Part shown: piece by piece, positions 45,524-55,617 of the stretch | Layout: every line of letters starts with the position of its first letter | Numbering within the stretch: the first letter of the stretch is position 1 | Source: Bacteroidota bacterium | GTDB lineage: Bacteria; Bacteroidota; Bacteroidia; Bacteroidales; CAIWKO01 | DNA: 61,801 bases | Assembly (NCBI GenBank): GCA_037133915.1 | Contig: JBAXND010000023.1 | Coordinates: 1 to 61,801, forward strand | Direction of reading: 5' to 3' | Notes under the pieces: generated by a model | The model's input: only the letters and a program-made list of their open reading frames with translations | The model's database searches: none | What the model was told of the DNA's origin: nothing | Position numbers and translations under genes: made by a program

Positions 45524-47185
45524 TCAACGACAATCCCGCAGCCTGTTTTCGATTGTTCGTGCATCGGTTGTCCAGGGAATTTCTTTCTGCAGTGCTTTCT
45601 TATATTCGGCTGCGGCGGCATCCTTATTACCAAGCATTTTGTAATAGTCGCCTGCCAGCTCATACACTAAATAAAACTGTGGATTAGAAGCTATCAGAGC
45701 AGCAGGGTCAGGCAACTGACTGCCCTTGTTGCGGAGTGCCGACCGCATTTCATCACGCAGATATTTATAATGTACAAATGCGTGGTAGCCACCGTTCGTA
45801 ACGAAAGAATCAGCCGGTATCATAAGCTCAGGTCGCATATAAGAGCCCTTTCCGGGGATAAGTCGCGATGCAAAAACCTTGTTCAGGTCATAGCAAACAT
45901 AGGCACCAAGCTGAAAAGGAGAAGTGGAAACCCACACCAATTGCTTTCCGGGCTCAAATATCACCGAATGATGCGCTATTAATTGATTTACGGCCTTTTC
46001 ATTACCGACTCCGATATCTTTACCATCGATGCCTTTCTGGTCGCGTAAAATCTTTGCGGCAGCCGTAGCATCAATCGGACCGGAAGCTTTAATCAATTGC
46101 TGCATGCGAATGTAACGATACAATGAAGGCGATTCGCGCAGATCTTTTTGATTCAGATCGTTCCACGAAAATTCTTTACTTTGAAAATGGTTTGTACAAA
46201 TAATAAAATCATTTTTCTCAGGCTTCAAAAGAGCCGTCATGTAAGGTGTTTTTTCAATGATGGCGGCCGAATTGTCTTTGGCCGATCCAATTAGAAAAGT
46301 TTCAGAAACAAAAGTACGGTATGATTTTGCTATAAGCAGTGCCTCATCAATATCCGACGCGTATTGAAGTATGTGCCGTGCTACAATGGAAACCGGCGAA
46401 CCAACCTGTTCGGGAATATACGATTTAGCCGCATTGATGGTTATCGTAAGTCCTTTATCATTCATCCCTGAAACGGCGCCACACATGCCCGCCCAGGTAA
46501 TCATCATAAAACAGTTGCCGCTGTCGGGTTTATAAAATGCAACAATTTTTTGTTTTGCAAATTCATCACCGGCATAGAAATCAAAATTGCGTCCGATAAT
46601 AAGTGAACTGTCGGGAGTTTTGCTGCCCCAGGCGCCAAACGACGTACAGCCAACCAGATGATACATCTGTGCCATATGCCCGATGTCGTGCGCAGCATGA
46701 TAATTAACCATCCGCTGATACTTGCTGCCAACATAATCAAATTCATCTGAAGCTGATTGTGATATCCCATTTATTTCTTGCAGATATTCAGTATCAATAT
46801 AGCTGTCGAGCTTGCGGTTATAAATAGATAATACGTAATTCAGAAATTCCAGATAGGGTTGCGACGGAACCATATTATTTATCTGGTCAAGAAAGGCTTT
46901 TTCCTGTTTGTATATCAGCTTCTTCGTGAGCTTTCCAATTGTGACGCCACGCTCATAAGGACCTCCGCATGTAAACACATCATACAGACCATCCATATTT
47001 TTGCGCGACCAACTGTTACCACAGGTAAACGTACTGTCTCCCTTGTCTATAACAGGCAATTCCGAAAAATGATTTTCCTTTTCAGCCGGAGGCAGCATGA
47101 TAACAAACCACAAAAAACAATAATACCCGATTACCGAGAGAAGAGCCACAGGCACGAAAACTGCTATCAGAGCCTTTTTCATCAT
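45524..47185 (-). CDS. C45-type Ntn-hydrolase acyltransferase (IAT-like), copy 1
   Basis: This encodes 553 residues. An N-terminal membrane helix (VPVALLSVIGYYCFLWFVI) is followed by the peptidase C45/acyl-CoA:6-APA acyltransferase fold. Autocleavage is expected at G179-C180 in GCTSFGAWG, exposing Cys180 as nucleophile; GRNFDFY, SGMNDKGLT and NEKAVNQLIAHHSV also fit. The C-terminal ~60 residues look like a TPR hairpin (AGDYYKMLGNKDAA). It probably transfers an acyl group to or from an amine or hydroxyl acceptor at the periplasmic face. It is a paralogue of the gene at 53888-55540 and lies three bases after the FAD gene. Confidence 0.85.
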   Translation of the reverse strand: MMKKALIAVFVPVALLSVIGYYCFLWFVIMLPPAEKENHFSELPVIDKGDSTFTCGNSWSRKNMDGLYDVFTCGGPYERGVTIGKLTKKLIYKQEKAFLDQINNMVPSQPYLEFLNYVLSIYNRKLDSYIDTEYLQEINGISQSASDEFDYVGSKYQRMVNYHAAHDIGHMAQMYHLVGCTSFGAWGSKTPDSSLIIGRNFDFYAGDEFAKQKIVAFYKPDSGNCFMMITWAGMCGAVSGMNDKGLTITINAAKSYIPEQVGSPVSIVARHILQYASDIDEALLIAKSYRTFVSETFLIGSAKDNSAAIIEKTPYMTALLKPEKNDFIICTNHFQSKEFSWNDLNQKDLRESPSLYRYIRMQQLIKASGPIDATAAAKILRDQKGIDGKDIGVGNEKAVNQLIAHHSVIFEPGKQLVWVSTSPFQLGAYVCYDLNKVFASRLIPGKGSYMRPELMIPADSFVTNGGYHAFVHYKYLRDEMRSALRNKGSQLPDPAALIASNPQFYLVYELAGDYYKMLGNKDAAAAEYKKALQKEIPWTTDARTIENRLRDCR

Positions 47186-47188
47186 CAG

Positions 47189-48688
47189 CTATGCTTTATT
47201 AATCTTATCAACAATATAGCTGAGCCCGGTAATCTCTGAGCAGGTGGTAACAGCCCCAATGGTAACTCCCAGCACACCGTGCAGAATTACATTCTGACCG
47301 GTAAGCAACAGATTGGGAATTTTTGTTTTGGGTGATATCAATGTTTTCAGAGGATTTGTACTATCTTTCATTATACCATAAAGAGAGCCGTCGATAGTGC
47401 CCGTATAATCACGATACGTAAGAGGTGTAGAGCTCGTATAACTTTTAATACAATTTCTGAATCCCGGAATCTTTGATTCAACCAGGTCGAGAAGTATTTC
47501 TGTTTTCTCTTTTTTGAATTCGAGATAATCGCTTCCGCGACGTCCAACGCGGGTATGTTCCCATTTCTTCACCTCATCAAATTTCATATAGCTCATAATG
47601 ATGGCGCCGTCGGTGTACTTCTCTGACCGCGAAACAGCCGGAGTAATAAATAAAAAATTCTCAGGCCAGGTTTCGGGTTTATAATTAGGTGCCGACCAAA
47701 CATTATCGTTACGATAATGATAGAGATTGTGCGGCAGGTATTCAAATGTATCTTTTTTGAAAACTACGTACACCGAAAAATTTGATGTCGTATTTTCAAG
47801 ATTACAGATGCGGTCGCGGTAGGCTTTGCGGATATGCCCGAGGTTTATCATATCCAGCGTCCGTGCCGGATGGATATCGGAAATCACGTATTTTGCGGAA
47901 AACTGCCTGCCATCAGCTGCATGCACGATGCCGTTTTTGTCTTTTTCAAAATCCAGCTTTACGGCTTCACAATTTTTAATGAGTGTTCCACCGGCTGCCT
48001 CAATACTTTCGACAAGAATATCGGTAATCTGCGAGCTTCCGTCTACAATGCGCCATGAACTTTCAATGAACGAATTATTGACAAGGGCATGAACATACAA
48101 AGGTGTTTTCTCGGCAAGACCCGCGTATAATGGATTGGTGCCGGCAAGTACGCTGCGCAGCAGCGGATTTTGCGTGATAGAATTAATATACGTGTATGCA
48201 TTTTCCTCATAAAACTGAGATTCTGCAATATCCATCTGCTTATCAGAAAGATTGTACAACGGGAAATGATCGCACAGCTCTTTCATTTTCAGGCTGTACT
48301 TCTCAAGATTGGCGCGCTCTTCCGGAAAATATTCCGAAAGGACATCAATGAAGTTTTTATGACTGAATGCGTAGGGAAATTCCTTACCGGTATCTCCAAA
48401 ACTGATGATATCAAAAGCATCAGGATTCATGCGGCGTAACTTCAGTTTATCCATCAGGCCGAAATAGCGAAAATACTTATTCAGCACCTGACCCTCTTCC
48501 AATCCACCGATGTAGTGAATTCCTGTATCAAATATGCAGCCGTCGCGGACAAAATTCTGCAAACAGCCACCAATCTGATGATGCTTTTCAATAATACACA
48601 CCTTGTATCCTTCACGGCTGAGAATATAACCGCATTGAAGGCCACCCAGCCCACTACCAATAATAAGTACGTCAAACTCTTCCATCAA
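47189..48688 (-). CDS. CrtI/RetSat-type NAD(P)/FAD-dependent oxidoreductase
   Basis: This encodes 499 residues. The FAD Rossmann motif GSGLGGLQCG lies at ~10-20, followed by EKHHQIGG and a C-terminal GxxGVTIGAVT-type FAD contact. The fold is that of phytoene desaturase, carotenoid isomerase and retinol saturase. Similar genes occur in aryl-polyene/flexirubin clusters, where they are thought to act on conjugated chains. No carotenoid genes are in the window. It sits 14 bases after the MMPL fusion gene in the same operon. Confidence 0.87.
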   Translation of the reverse strand: MMEEFDVLIIGSGLGGLQCGYILSREGYKVCIIEKHHQIGGCLQNFVRDGCIFDTGIHYIGGLEEGQVLNKYFRYFGLMDKLKLRRMNPDAFDIISFGDTGKEFPYAFSHKNFIDVLSEYFPEERANLEKYSLKMKELCDHFPLYNLSDKQMDIAESQFYEENAYTYINSITQNPLLRSVLAGTNPLYAGLAEKTPLYVHALVNNSFIESSWRIVDGSSQITDILVESIEAAGGTLIKNCEAVKLDFEKDKNGIVHAADGRQFSAKYVISDIHPARTLDMINLGHIRKAYRDRICNLENTTSNFSVYVVFKKDTFEYLPHNLYHYRNDNVWSAPNYKPETWPENFLFITPAVSRSEKYTDGAIIMSYMKFDEVKKWEHTRVGRRGSDYLEFKKEKTEILLDLVESKIPGFRNCIKSYTSSTPLTYRDYTGTIDGSLYGIMKDSTNPLKTLISPKTKIPNLLLTGQNVILHGVLGVTIGAVTTCSEITGLSYIVDKINKA

Positions 48689-48702
48689 AACTATCGTATT
48701 TG

Positions 48703-51700
48703 TCAGGGTTTTCTGATTATATAAAAAATATTCGAATTGAATTTAGTTTTATCCACAATTTGAAGTTCCGCGCCACAATTTGCCACAATGGCCGCAATCA
48801 TGTCGCGCGACGTAAAAAATACGTTATCGTAGGCAAATTTATTGAATCCAATATGCCGCGAGAAAAATTCTGACAGCGCGGTACCGCGCTGACGCTTCAC
48901 CAAACCGGTGTCCGCATCGCGGATAATAAGGCATCCGTTATCATTTAATTTTCCAATTATTGCAGAAATAAGCTGTTGTTGTTTTTCTTCCGGAAAATAG
49001 TGCAGCACATCAGCCAGCAGATAGATATCATATCCGTCAAGCGGAAAGTCGGTAACATCAGCCTGTTCAAAATGCAGGTTGGGCAAGGCTGAAATGTTAT
49101 TGCGTGCTACCAGTATTTTTTCTTCGTCATAATCAATACCGGTAATGATGCGCTTTTCAGACAGGAAACCCAGCATATAACTCATGAATCCATAGCCACA
49201 TCCCATATCCAGAATGTTGGCACTGAGCGGTATCATTTCATGAATGGGCTCATAATTCTTTTCAAAATTGAGCTTCACCCTGGCGTACCACTCCAGAATC
49301 GGGCCTTTGTAAATATAATTCCGGATAAGCAGGTCGCGGAAATACGCAGGATGCCGGTACCACAACGTAAGTATTTTTTCAAATTCTTCATGAAACAACT
49401 TCTGAACGAATTTGGTCATATTCCTATAATCGCCACCAACCGCCGCATCGCCCTGTTTTATCCTGTCAAGAAATTTTACCGTAATTAAACTTTTACGTCC
49501 TAAGTACTCGCCTTTTGCAATATAATCACCGGTTCCGTTCATCACCATAGGCAAGATATCAAGCCCCAATTCCTCGGCAAGAAAAAAAGCACCTTTATGA
49601 AAACGCCCTAGTTTCTTGGTTTGTGAGCGTGTACCTTCCGGAAATACCAGTATTGAATAGCCTTCCGAAACACGTTTCCTGGCCATTTCAAGCACTTTTT
49701 CATGGCTGAGAGAGGTCGGGATAAAATCGGCCATGCGCACAACAAGCCCTACCAACGGAGATTTCCAAACACTTTCATTGGTAATCATAATCACTTTGGG
49801 TGAGAACATCAGTCCAAGCGGAATATCAATCAGCGACTGATGATTGCATACCACCATCGCAGGTTTCGAAAACGTATTTTTATTGAAATTAATAAACTTT
49901 TTCTTCGGCAAATACATCAGATACATTGTACTGCGGCAAACATACATGAGTATGGTATGATACACCAGCTTACGGTATTTCCGCTTTGCAGGAATGATAG
50001 GAATGAGCGTCCATCCAAGCAATACAGTTATGAAGCAACCTAAAATAAAGTAGGAATAGCAAACCAAGGCATACAGCATGTGATACAGCGTAACCGGCAT
50101 CGTTCTTTTGCGTTTGCCGGTATAAATCATCCACCTGAAAATAACCGGAGCTACGGTATAAGAAATCAGCACTACGGTGGTCATCCCGATAATTGTAAGC
50201 ATTGCGATAGAGCGCAGTGCAGGATGTTTCGCGAAGATTAAAACGCCCACACCGATTATGGTTGTAACTGCCGAAAGAAATACAGCCGTTTTGTATGAGG
50301 CAAGGAAACGCTTACCGGTTTTGTATTCCGTGAGCAAACCGTCCATAATAAATATGCTGAAATCATCGCCCAGTCCGAAAATAAAAGCAGAAATAATGAT
50401 GCTCACCACATTAAATTTCAAACCCAGAATGGCCATTAGCCCAAGTATCCACACCCAACTTATAAGCATAGGTATGAATGCAAGAACACCCAGCTCAACA
50501 CGTCCGTAAAGGGCAAACAGAAACAATAATACCAGTAATGACGAGATATACAATATCGTATTAAAATCGCCGGAAATAATTTCTCCGACTTTCGCGGCTA
50601 TAAACTGTTTGTCAATAACCACCAGATTATCACTTACGGGAATCGCCGCAAGCACCTCTGCTTTTCTGCGGTCATTTATTTTTATAACCATTGCAACCAT
50701 CACTTTGCCCGGTTTCTCTGTAATGAAATCGTCGAGAAACAGATGTTGCAGTTTTGATTGCTCCGCCTTATCCATGGGCGTAAAACGGGTTCCCAGAAGT
50801 TTGTAAAACTCATTAAACGCTCCCGGCCTGAATTTGTTTGCTTGCGCAGAACGCTCGAACATTCGCATTACATGCTCTTTGCGGTCTGCCGTCCAGAATG
50901 CATTCCAGCGCTCCAGTTTTTTTCGCTGCAGCGAATCGGAATAGAGCAAGGAGGCTGCCGAATAGTAGCTCTTCACCAAACCGCGAGCTTTAAGCTGACG
51001 AATCGCAGAAGTTATCTTTTCATTATTGGCAAGTGCTTCATCAAGAGTAGTGCCCGTTGAAACAAGATATACCGATTTTATAGAGCTGTCGCTGATACTG
51101 ACCAGATTCTGTTCAGCACGTTTGAGATCCTGCGAGATGTAGTTAATCTTTGTCATATCGCTTTCAAATTGCACATTGTTGGCAAAATAAAAGAAAACGA
51201 TGGTCAGCAAACCGATTACAACAAGCAGCAGTTTATTGTTCTCGAAACCGTACTCCGAAATCTTATCAATAAAATTCATTTCAGACAGGGAAAAGCTGTC
51301 TTCGCCGCCCGGGTTTCGTTTTACCATAAATGGCAGCACTATCAGCACAAACAATACAGCGCCTACCAGGCATAAGGCCGAGAACAATCCAAAATCGCTT
51401 AATGCTTCCGAGCGGACAAACATCAGTCCCAGAAAAGCACCGATGGTTGTAGTACTTCCGATGGTCATCGGACCTGCCAAATCTTTAATAACTTCACGAA
51501 CAGAGCCCAGATGGCGGTAATGCACAAAAAAGTGCAGGGAATAATTAATTGCGATACCCAATATTACAGAACCGGCGCCAATGGCTATTGTTGAGACCTC
51601 ACCCCGAATAAGGTAAATAGCGGCCATGGCAAAAAGTGCACCCGACAAAACAGGCAGCAAAATCAGGAACAGCACTCTTTTACTTCTGAAAAAATACCCC

Positions 51701-52563
51701 AGAAAAACTACCAGCAATAGCAATGCAATGGCCATGGTAATAATAGAATCTCGCTTCATTTGAGTGGCATTGCCCACCGCTACTGCGGCTGCACCATAAT
51801 ATTCGGCATGTACCTTACCTCCTGATTTCGCAGTCAGCGTAGTTATTTCTTTGTCAATACCTTTTATAAGTTCACCGTTATGGCCCGTTTCATTCGGTGC
51901 ATTCGCGGTATTTATAAATATCAGCAGATGCTTTTTTGTTTTGCTGAAGATGTGGTCATTATAAATCATGTAGCTATCGTCCACCTTGAGCGACGCCAGT
52001 TTCCGCAGAGCAAGACCTGTAAAACCAAGTGGGTCGCGGGTAATGAATTTTTTCATCACAAATCCCGCAGGCGACACAAGCATTCTGAAATTCCGCGACA
52101 GCGCCGAATCCAGCTGCAGTGAGTCTGTTTTACGGGCTATTGTTTCGTAATCGGCTTCATCAAGAAATAATGGAAGCTTGGAATAGAAGGCATTGTATAC
52201 ATCCTGCATCTGATCGCCCGAAATTTTGCAGGTAATATCTTTGATAAGCTCAGGCTGATAGTCGCTTTTAAGAGTTGCGGCAAGTTCATCGGCATAAGCA
52301 ATCAATGTTTCGGGGGCTGCAGGTGAAGTTGAATCGGCAAGCGATACGGTTACCATCAGTTTCTCCGCAGTTTTTATCTGCTCCATTACATCGCTCACCT
52401 TTTTAAGCTTCTCGTCGCGTGGCAGAAAACGTGAAATATTTTCTTCCAGCCTCAGCTTTGATGACAGCAAAACGGCCATCCCAGTGAAAAGGACCACAAT
52501 AAACAGCAGCAACGAGCGTCGCTTACTGAAAAAATCATATAAAAAAAGGAAAAAACCAGACAT
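48703..52563 (-). CDS. Trifunctional MMPL exporter / lysophospholipid acyltransferase / SAM methyltransferase
   Basis: This encodes 1,286 residues in one uninterrupted frame. Residues ~1-840 form an RND/MMPL-type transporter with about twelve membrane helices in two halves (first at LFIVVLFTGMAVLL). A PlsC/LPLAT domain follows at ~880-1080 with NHQSLIDIP (~905) and FPEGTRS (~973). A class I methyltransferase domain ends the protein (~1090-1270), with ILDMGCGYGF near 1116. The three-part fusion is known in Bacteroidota. It likely acylates, methylates and moves a lipid-like product to the periplasmic leaflet. It has a TATATTTG box upstream. Confidence 0.9.
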   Translation of the reverse strand: MSGFFLFLYDFFSKRRSLLLFIVVLFTGMAVLLSSKLRLEENISRFLPRDEKLKKVSDVMEQIKTAEKLMVTVSLADSTSPAAPETLIAYADELAATLKSDYQPELIKDITCKISGDQMQDVYNAFYSKLPLFLDEADYETIARKTDSLQLDSALSRNFRMLVSPAGFVMKKFITRDPLGFTGLALRKLASLKVDDSYMIYNDHIFSKTKKHLLIFINTANAPNETGHNGELIKGIDKEITTLTAKSGGKVHAEYYGAAAVAVGNATQMKRDSIITMAIALLLLVVFLGYFFRSKRVLFLILLPVLSGALFAMAAIYLIRGEVSTIAIGAGSVILGIAINYSLHFFVHYRHLGSVREVIKDLAGPMTIGSTTTIGAFLGLMFVRSEALSDFGLFSALCLVGAVLFVLIVLPFMVKRNPGGEDSFSLSEMNFIDKISEYGFENNKLLLVVIGLLTIVFFYFANNVQFESDMTKINYISQDLKRAEQNLVSISDSSIKSVYLVSTGTTLDEALANNEKITSAIRQLKARGLVKSYYSAASLLYSDSLQRKKLERWNAFWTADRKEHVMRMFERSAQANKFRPGAFNEFYKLLGTRFTPMDKAEQSKLQHLFLDDFITEKPGKVMVAMVIKINDRRKAEVLAAIPVSDNLVVIDKQFIAAKVGEIISGDFNTILYISSLLVLLFLFALYGRVELGVLAFIPMLISWVWILGLMAILGLKFNVVSIIISAFIFGLGDDFSIFIMDGLLTEYKTGKRFLASYKTAVFLSAVTTIIGVGVLIFAKHPALRSIAMLTIIGMTTVVLISYTVAPVIFRWMIYTGKRKRTMPVTLYHMLYALVCYSYFILGCFITVLLGWTLIPIIPAKRKYRKLVYHTILMYVCRSTMYLMYLPKKKFINFNKNTFSKPAMVVCNHQSLIDIPLGLMFSPKVIMITNESVWKSPLVGLVVRMADFIPTSLSHEKVLEMARKRVSEGYSILVFPEGTRSQTKKLGRFHKGAFFLAEELGLDILPMVMNGTGDYIAKGEYLGRKSLITVKFLDRIKQGDAAVGGDYRNMTKFVQKLFHEEFEKILTLWYRHPAYFRDLLIRNYIYKGPILEWYARVKLNFEKNYEPIHEMIPLSANILDMGCGYGFMSYMLGFLSEKRIITGIDYDEEKILVARNNISALPNLHFEQADVTDFPLDGYDIYLLADVLHYFPEEKQQQLISAIIGKLNDNGCLIIRDADTGLVKRQRGTALSEFFSRHIGFNKFAYDNVFFTSRDMIAAIVANCGAELQIVDKTKFNSNIFYIIRKP

Positions 52564-52616
52564 CAGTACAACAGATTGTTCAATAATTCATTACAGCATT
52601 CAACATTTTAGGATGG

Positions 52617-52624
52617 CAAATATA
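52617..52624 (-). promoter_or_regulatory. -7 box (TATATTTG) for the MMPL fusion gene
   Basis: This is a full TAnnTTTG match on the minus strand, 53 bases before the MMPL start. No -33 TTG was found. It may be an internal promoter of the longer operon. Confidence 0.45.
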
Positions 52625-52656
52625 CCAAATAAAACATATGCATTACAGCATGAAAA

Positions 52657-53904
52657 CTACCGGTCTATAACTTTAACAACATTTCCTTTTCGGAATATCT
52701 TCAGTAAGATAATTGTCACAATTCCCGAAAGAATTCCCATGGCGACTGCCAGCATTACACTTCCGATAAGGTACTGCAAAACATTGAGTTGTATGGTTTT
52801 CAAGCTGATACCGGTACTGAATTCAAGCATTACCCTGTTTTTAATCCAGACTAAGCCACCCATTTTATAACTTCCGTAAACTATAAATGGTATCATCGGC
52901 GGAATGCTCACGTTGCTCACTACCAGCGTTATCACTTTGTTGAGTTTGAGCGCCATGGCAAGAACAAGAGCCACCGCCATTTGCCAACCCCAAAGCGGTA
53001 CAATTCCCATAAACATCCCGAGCATTACCGAAAACGTAATTTTAGCATTGGAATCCTGACTGGCAAGCACTTCATTCACGAAAAAATCGCGGATTTTTTT
53101 GCGATTCAGCACCTTAACAAAGTAAAACGGCTTGATAAGCAGCAGTGAAATAATGACCAGTGCCGTATTCAGCAGGCTCACGCGTGTAAAATCGCGAAAC
53201 GGCCGAAAATGTGAAACCCTTGTTTCTTTAGGTGCATAGAAAATACTCACGGGCACACTCACCACTTTCACGCCTTTCCATGCGGCACGGACAATTACTT
53301 CAATTTCAAATTCATATTTACGGGTAAAAAAGTGAATTGTTTTTAAGCGCTCAAGCGGGTAAAACCTGTAACCCGATTGTGTATCGGGAATACGTATTCC
53401 TGTTTCAAAGCGGAACCAAAAATTTGAAAATCGATTGCCAAAACTGCTTTTGCGCGGAACGCCTGCCTGATCCATATTGCGTGCTCCGATAATAATAGCC
53501 TCGGGCATTTCCTTATGTCCGGCAAGAAATGCAGGAATATCGTCGGGCGAATGCTGACCGTCGGAATCAATGGTGATGGCATAGTGGAATCCCAGAGAAA
53601 CGGCTTTTTCAAATCCTTTACGCAGACCGTAGCCTTTGCCTTTGTTTGCAGACCATGCAATAACATGAATTCCGGCAATATCATTAAGAAGAGCCGCGGT
53701 TCCGTCGGTAGAACCATCATTTACAACCAGAATATTGTCAGTATAATTCTTCACACCTTCAATTACTGCAGCAAGCGAAGCGGCATTATTGAATGTAGGA
53801 ATAATTACAACACAGCAAAGACGTTCCATTTCTGCTTTACAGAACAGTTTATCTTGCAATTGCAACAGATAGGAATCCTTTTCGTTGTCAGTCTTTGTAT
53901 CCAA
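52657..53904 (-). CDS. GT2 glycosyltransferase fused to DUF2062
   Basis: This encodes 415 residues. Residues ~28-240 are a GT-A family 2 domain with IPTFNNAASL, VVNDGSTDGT and TIDSDGQHSPDD, resembling dolichol-phosphate mannosyltransferases. Residues ~265-410 form the DUF2062 membrane domain with several hydrophobic helices (MLGMFMGIVPLWGWQ). The combination is common next to MMPL/LPLAT genes in polyene-type clusters. It probably transfers a sugar to a lipid product or carrier at the inner membrane. The start overlaps the end of the upstream C45 gene by 17 bases. Confidence 0.87.
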   Translation of the reverse strand: MDTKTDNEKDSYLLQLQDKLFCKAEMERLCCVVIIPTFNNAASLAAVIEGVKNYTDNILVVNDGSTDGTAALLNDIAGIHVIAWSANKGKGYGLRKGFEKAVSLGFHYAITIDSDGQHSPDDIPAFLAGHKEMPEAIIIGARNMDQAGVPRKSSFGNRFSNFWFRFETGIRIPDTQSGYRFYPLERLKTIHFFTRKYEFEIEVIVRAAWKGVKVVSVPVSIFYAPKETRVSHFRPFRDFTRVSLLNTALVIISLLLIKPFYFVKVLNRKKIRDFFVNEVLASQDSNAKITFSVMLGMFMGIVPLWGWQMAVALVLAMALKLNKVITLVVSNVSIPPMIPFIVYGSYKMGGLVWIKNRVMLEFSTGISLKTIQLNVLQYLIGSVMLAVAMGILSGIVTIILLKIFRKGNVVKVIDR

Positions 53905-55540
53905 TTTTCCGTGCTTTCGATAATATCACATTTCGTTCTTTCGTCGTCGGAATTTCCTTTAACAGCGCCATTTTATAGTAATCCAATGCCTTTTCCTGCT
54001 TTTTAATTTTCAGGCAAAAATCGCCCAGCACAAGGTATGTATGAAAATATTCAGGATTTAGTTCAATGAGCTCATCCATAATTTTATCGTCTGCTCCTGC
54101 TGTTCCCGTTTTTAAAACAGTGCAAATTTCCTTAAACCGTTCAAAGTTTGCAAATCCACCGTTCACACAAAATTCGTCGGGAGGAAGCGCCCATTCGTGT
54201 TCATCTATATCGCTGTTTTCGGTCATTCCGGGAAAGTGCGCAAAAACGCTGTTCAGGTCGTAACATACAAATTCACCTAAATTATATGGCCACGACGATA
54301 CCCACACCAACCGCTGTTCGGGTTTAAAAATGACGGAATGATGCGCGAGCAACTGATTCACGGCCTTTTCGTTTCCCTGCCCGATATCGGCGCCGCCCAG
54401 GCCAAAACGATCGCGCAGAATAGCAGCAGCAGACAAAGGAGATATCGGCTTATGCTCTTCGAAAAGTTCTTCCATTCTTTTAAAACGGTAGAGCGATGCG
54501 CTTTCAAGCAGGTTTTCATTATTCAGTTTATCGTCGGCAAACGCTTCGCTTTGAAAATGATTGGTACAGATGATATGATTGTTACCCGTATCATACATCA
54601 CCGTTTTACTGGGTGATTTCTCAATTGCCACAGCTTTGTGGTCCTGAGCAGAAGCCACCAGAATAGACTCCGATACGAAAATAAGGTGCGCCTTGGCAAT
54701 TTCGAATGCCTCATTAATATTCTTTGCGTATTGCAGTATCTTTTTAACGAGAATGGTTATCGGCATAGCCGACTTATTAGGCATTTCCGATTTTGCACCA
54801 TTCACCGTAACGGCCAGTCCGTGTTCATTCATCCCGGAAACGGTACCCGTCAAACCGCCCCAGTTGACAGACATATATCGATATCCGAGGTCAGGTTTGC
54901 AGAAGCTCACTATTTTCTCACTGCAAAATTCATCACCCATGTAGAAATCAAAATTTCTTCCCAGTACAACACGACCATCGTCGGAGCTATCGCCCCAGGC
55001 AGCAAATGATGTGCAACCAACAAACTTAAGGCTTTCAAGGGTATGACCGATATCGTGAGCCGCGTGGTAATTTAATATCCGTATGTAGGCGGGACCGATT
55101 TTCGAGAATTCGTCTGATGCAGAGCGTGAAATGCCATAGATTTCAAGATTATACTCTTCGCCCACATTTCTGTTCAGCTTGCGGTTCATAAAAACAACAA
55201 ACAGCTTCAGGAAGAAAAGGTAAAAAGCAGAAGGCACGAAATTTTTAACCTCTTCAACAAATATCTGCTCCTGTTTTGCGATAAGCTCAGCGGTAAGCTT
55301 ACCCGTGATAAGTCCACGGCGGTAAGCTTCTCCTTCAATGTAAAGCTCCCACAGTCCCACCCTGTTTTTTCTCAGTCGTCCGCTTTCGCAGATGTAAAGA
55401 CCATCAGGAGTTTCACGCCGGGGCATGTATTCAAGGACTCCGCCATCCGCTTTGGGTGGCTTCACTAGAATCGCCCTTACAAAGAGTAAAAACAGCAGAC
55501 CGATGAGAACAAGCAGTATTAATATAATGTAAAGCAGCAT
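53888..55540 (-). CDS. C45-type Ntn-hydrolase acyltransferase (IAT-like), copy 2
   Basis: This encodes 550 residues. The layout is as in the paralogue at 45524-47185: N-terminal anchor helix (IILILLVLIGLLFLLFV), expected autocleavage before Cys176 in GCTSFAAWG, GRNFDFYMGDEF, SGMNEHGLAVTVNGA, NEKAVNQLLAHHSV and a C-terminal TPR-like hairpin. Conservation of GRNFDFY and NEKAVNQL between copies supports both being active. Two separate acyltransfer or hydrolysis steps in one pathway are plausible. It overlaps the GT2 gene start by 17 bases and is preceded by a TAATTTTG box. Confidence 0.85.
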   Translation of the reverse strand: MLLYIILILLVLIGLLFLLFVRAILVKPPKADGGVLEYMPRRETPDGLYICESGRLRKNRVGLWELYIEGEAYRRGLITGKLTAELIAKQEQIFVEEVKNFVPSAFYLFFLKLFVVFMNRKLNRNVGEEYNLEIYGISRSASDEFSKIGPAYIRILNYHAAHDIGHTLESLKFVGCTSFAAWGDSSDDGRVVLGRNFDFYMGDEFCSEKIVSFCKPDLGYRYMSVNWGGLTGTVSGMNEHGLAVTVNGAKSEMPNKSAMPITILVKKILQYAKNINEAFEIAKAHLIFVSESILVASAQDHKAVAIEKSPSKTVMYDTGNNHIICTNHFQSEAFADDKLNNENLLESASLYRFKRMEELFEEHKPISPLSAAAILRDRFGLGGADIGQGNEKAVNQLLAHHSVIFKPEQRLVWVSSWPYNLGEFVCYDLNSVFAHFPGMTENSDIDEHEWALPPDEFCVNGGFANFERFKEICTVLKTGTAGADDKIMDELIELNPEYFHTYLVLGDFCLKIKKQEKALDYYKMALLKEIPTTKERNVILSKARKIGYKD

Positions 55541-55557
55541 AGGAAAAATAATTCCGG

Positions 55558-55565
55558 CAAAATTA
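55558..55565 (-). promoter_or_regulatory. -7 box (TAATTTTG) for the C45 copy 2 gene
   Basis: This is a full TAnnTTTG match on the minus strand, 17 bases before the ATG at 55540. The -33 region does not match. It may supplement read-through from the PlsC gene. Confidence 0.45.
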
Positions 55566-55617
55566 ACTAAAACAGCCGAGAATATGGCGGAAAGGTGAAG
55601 GTAATAACGAAGAACCT

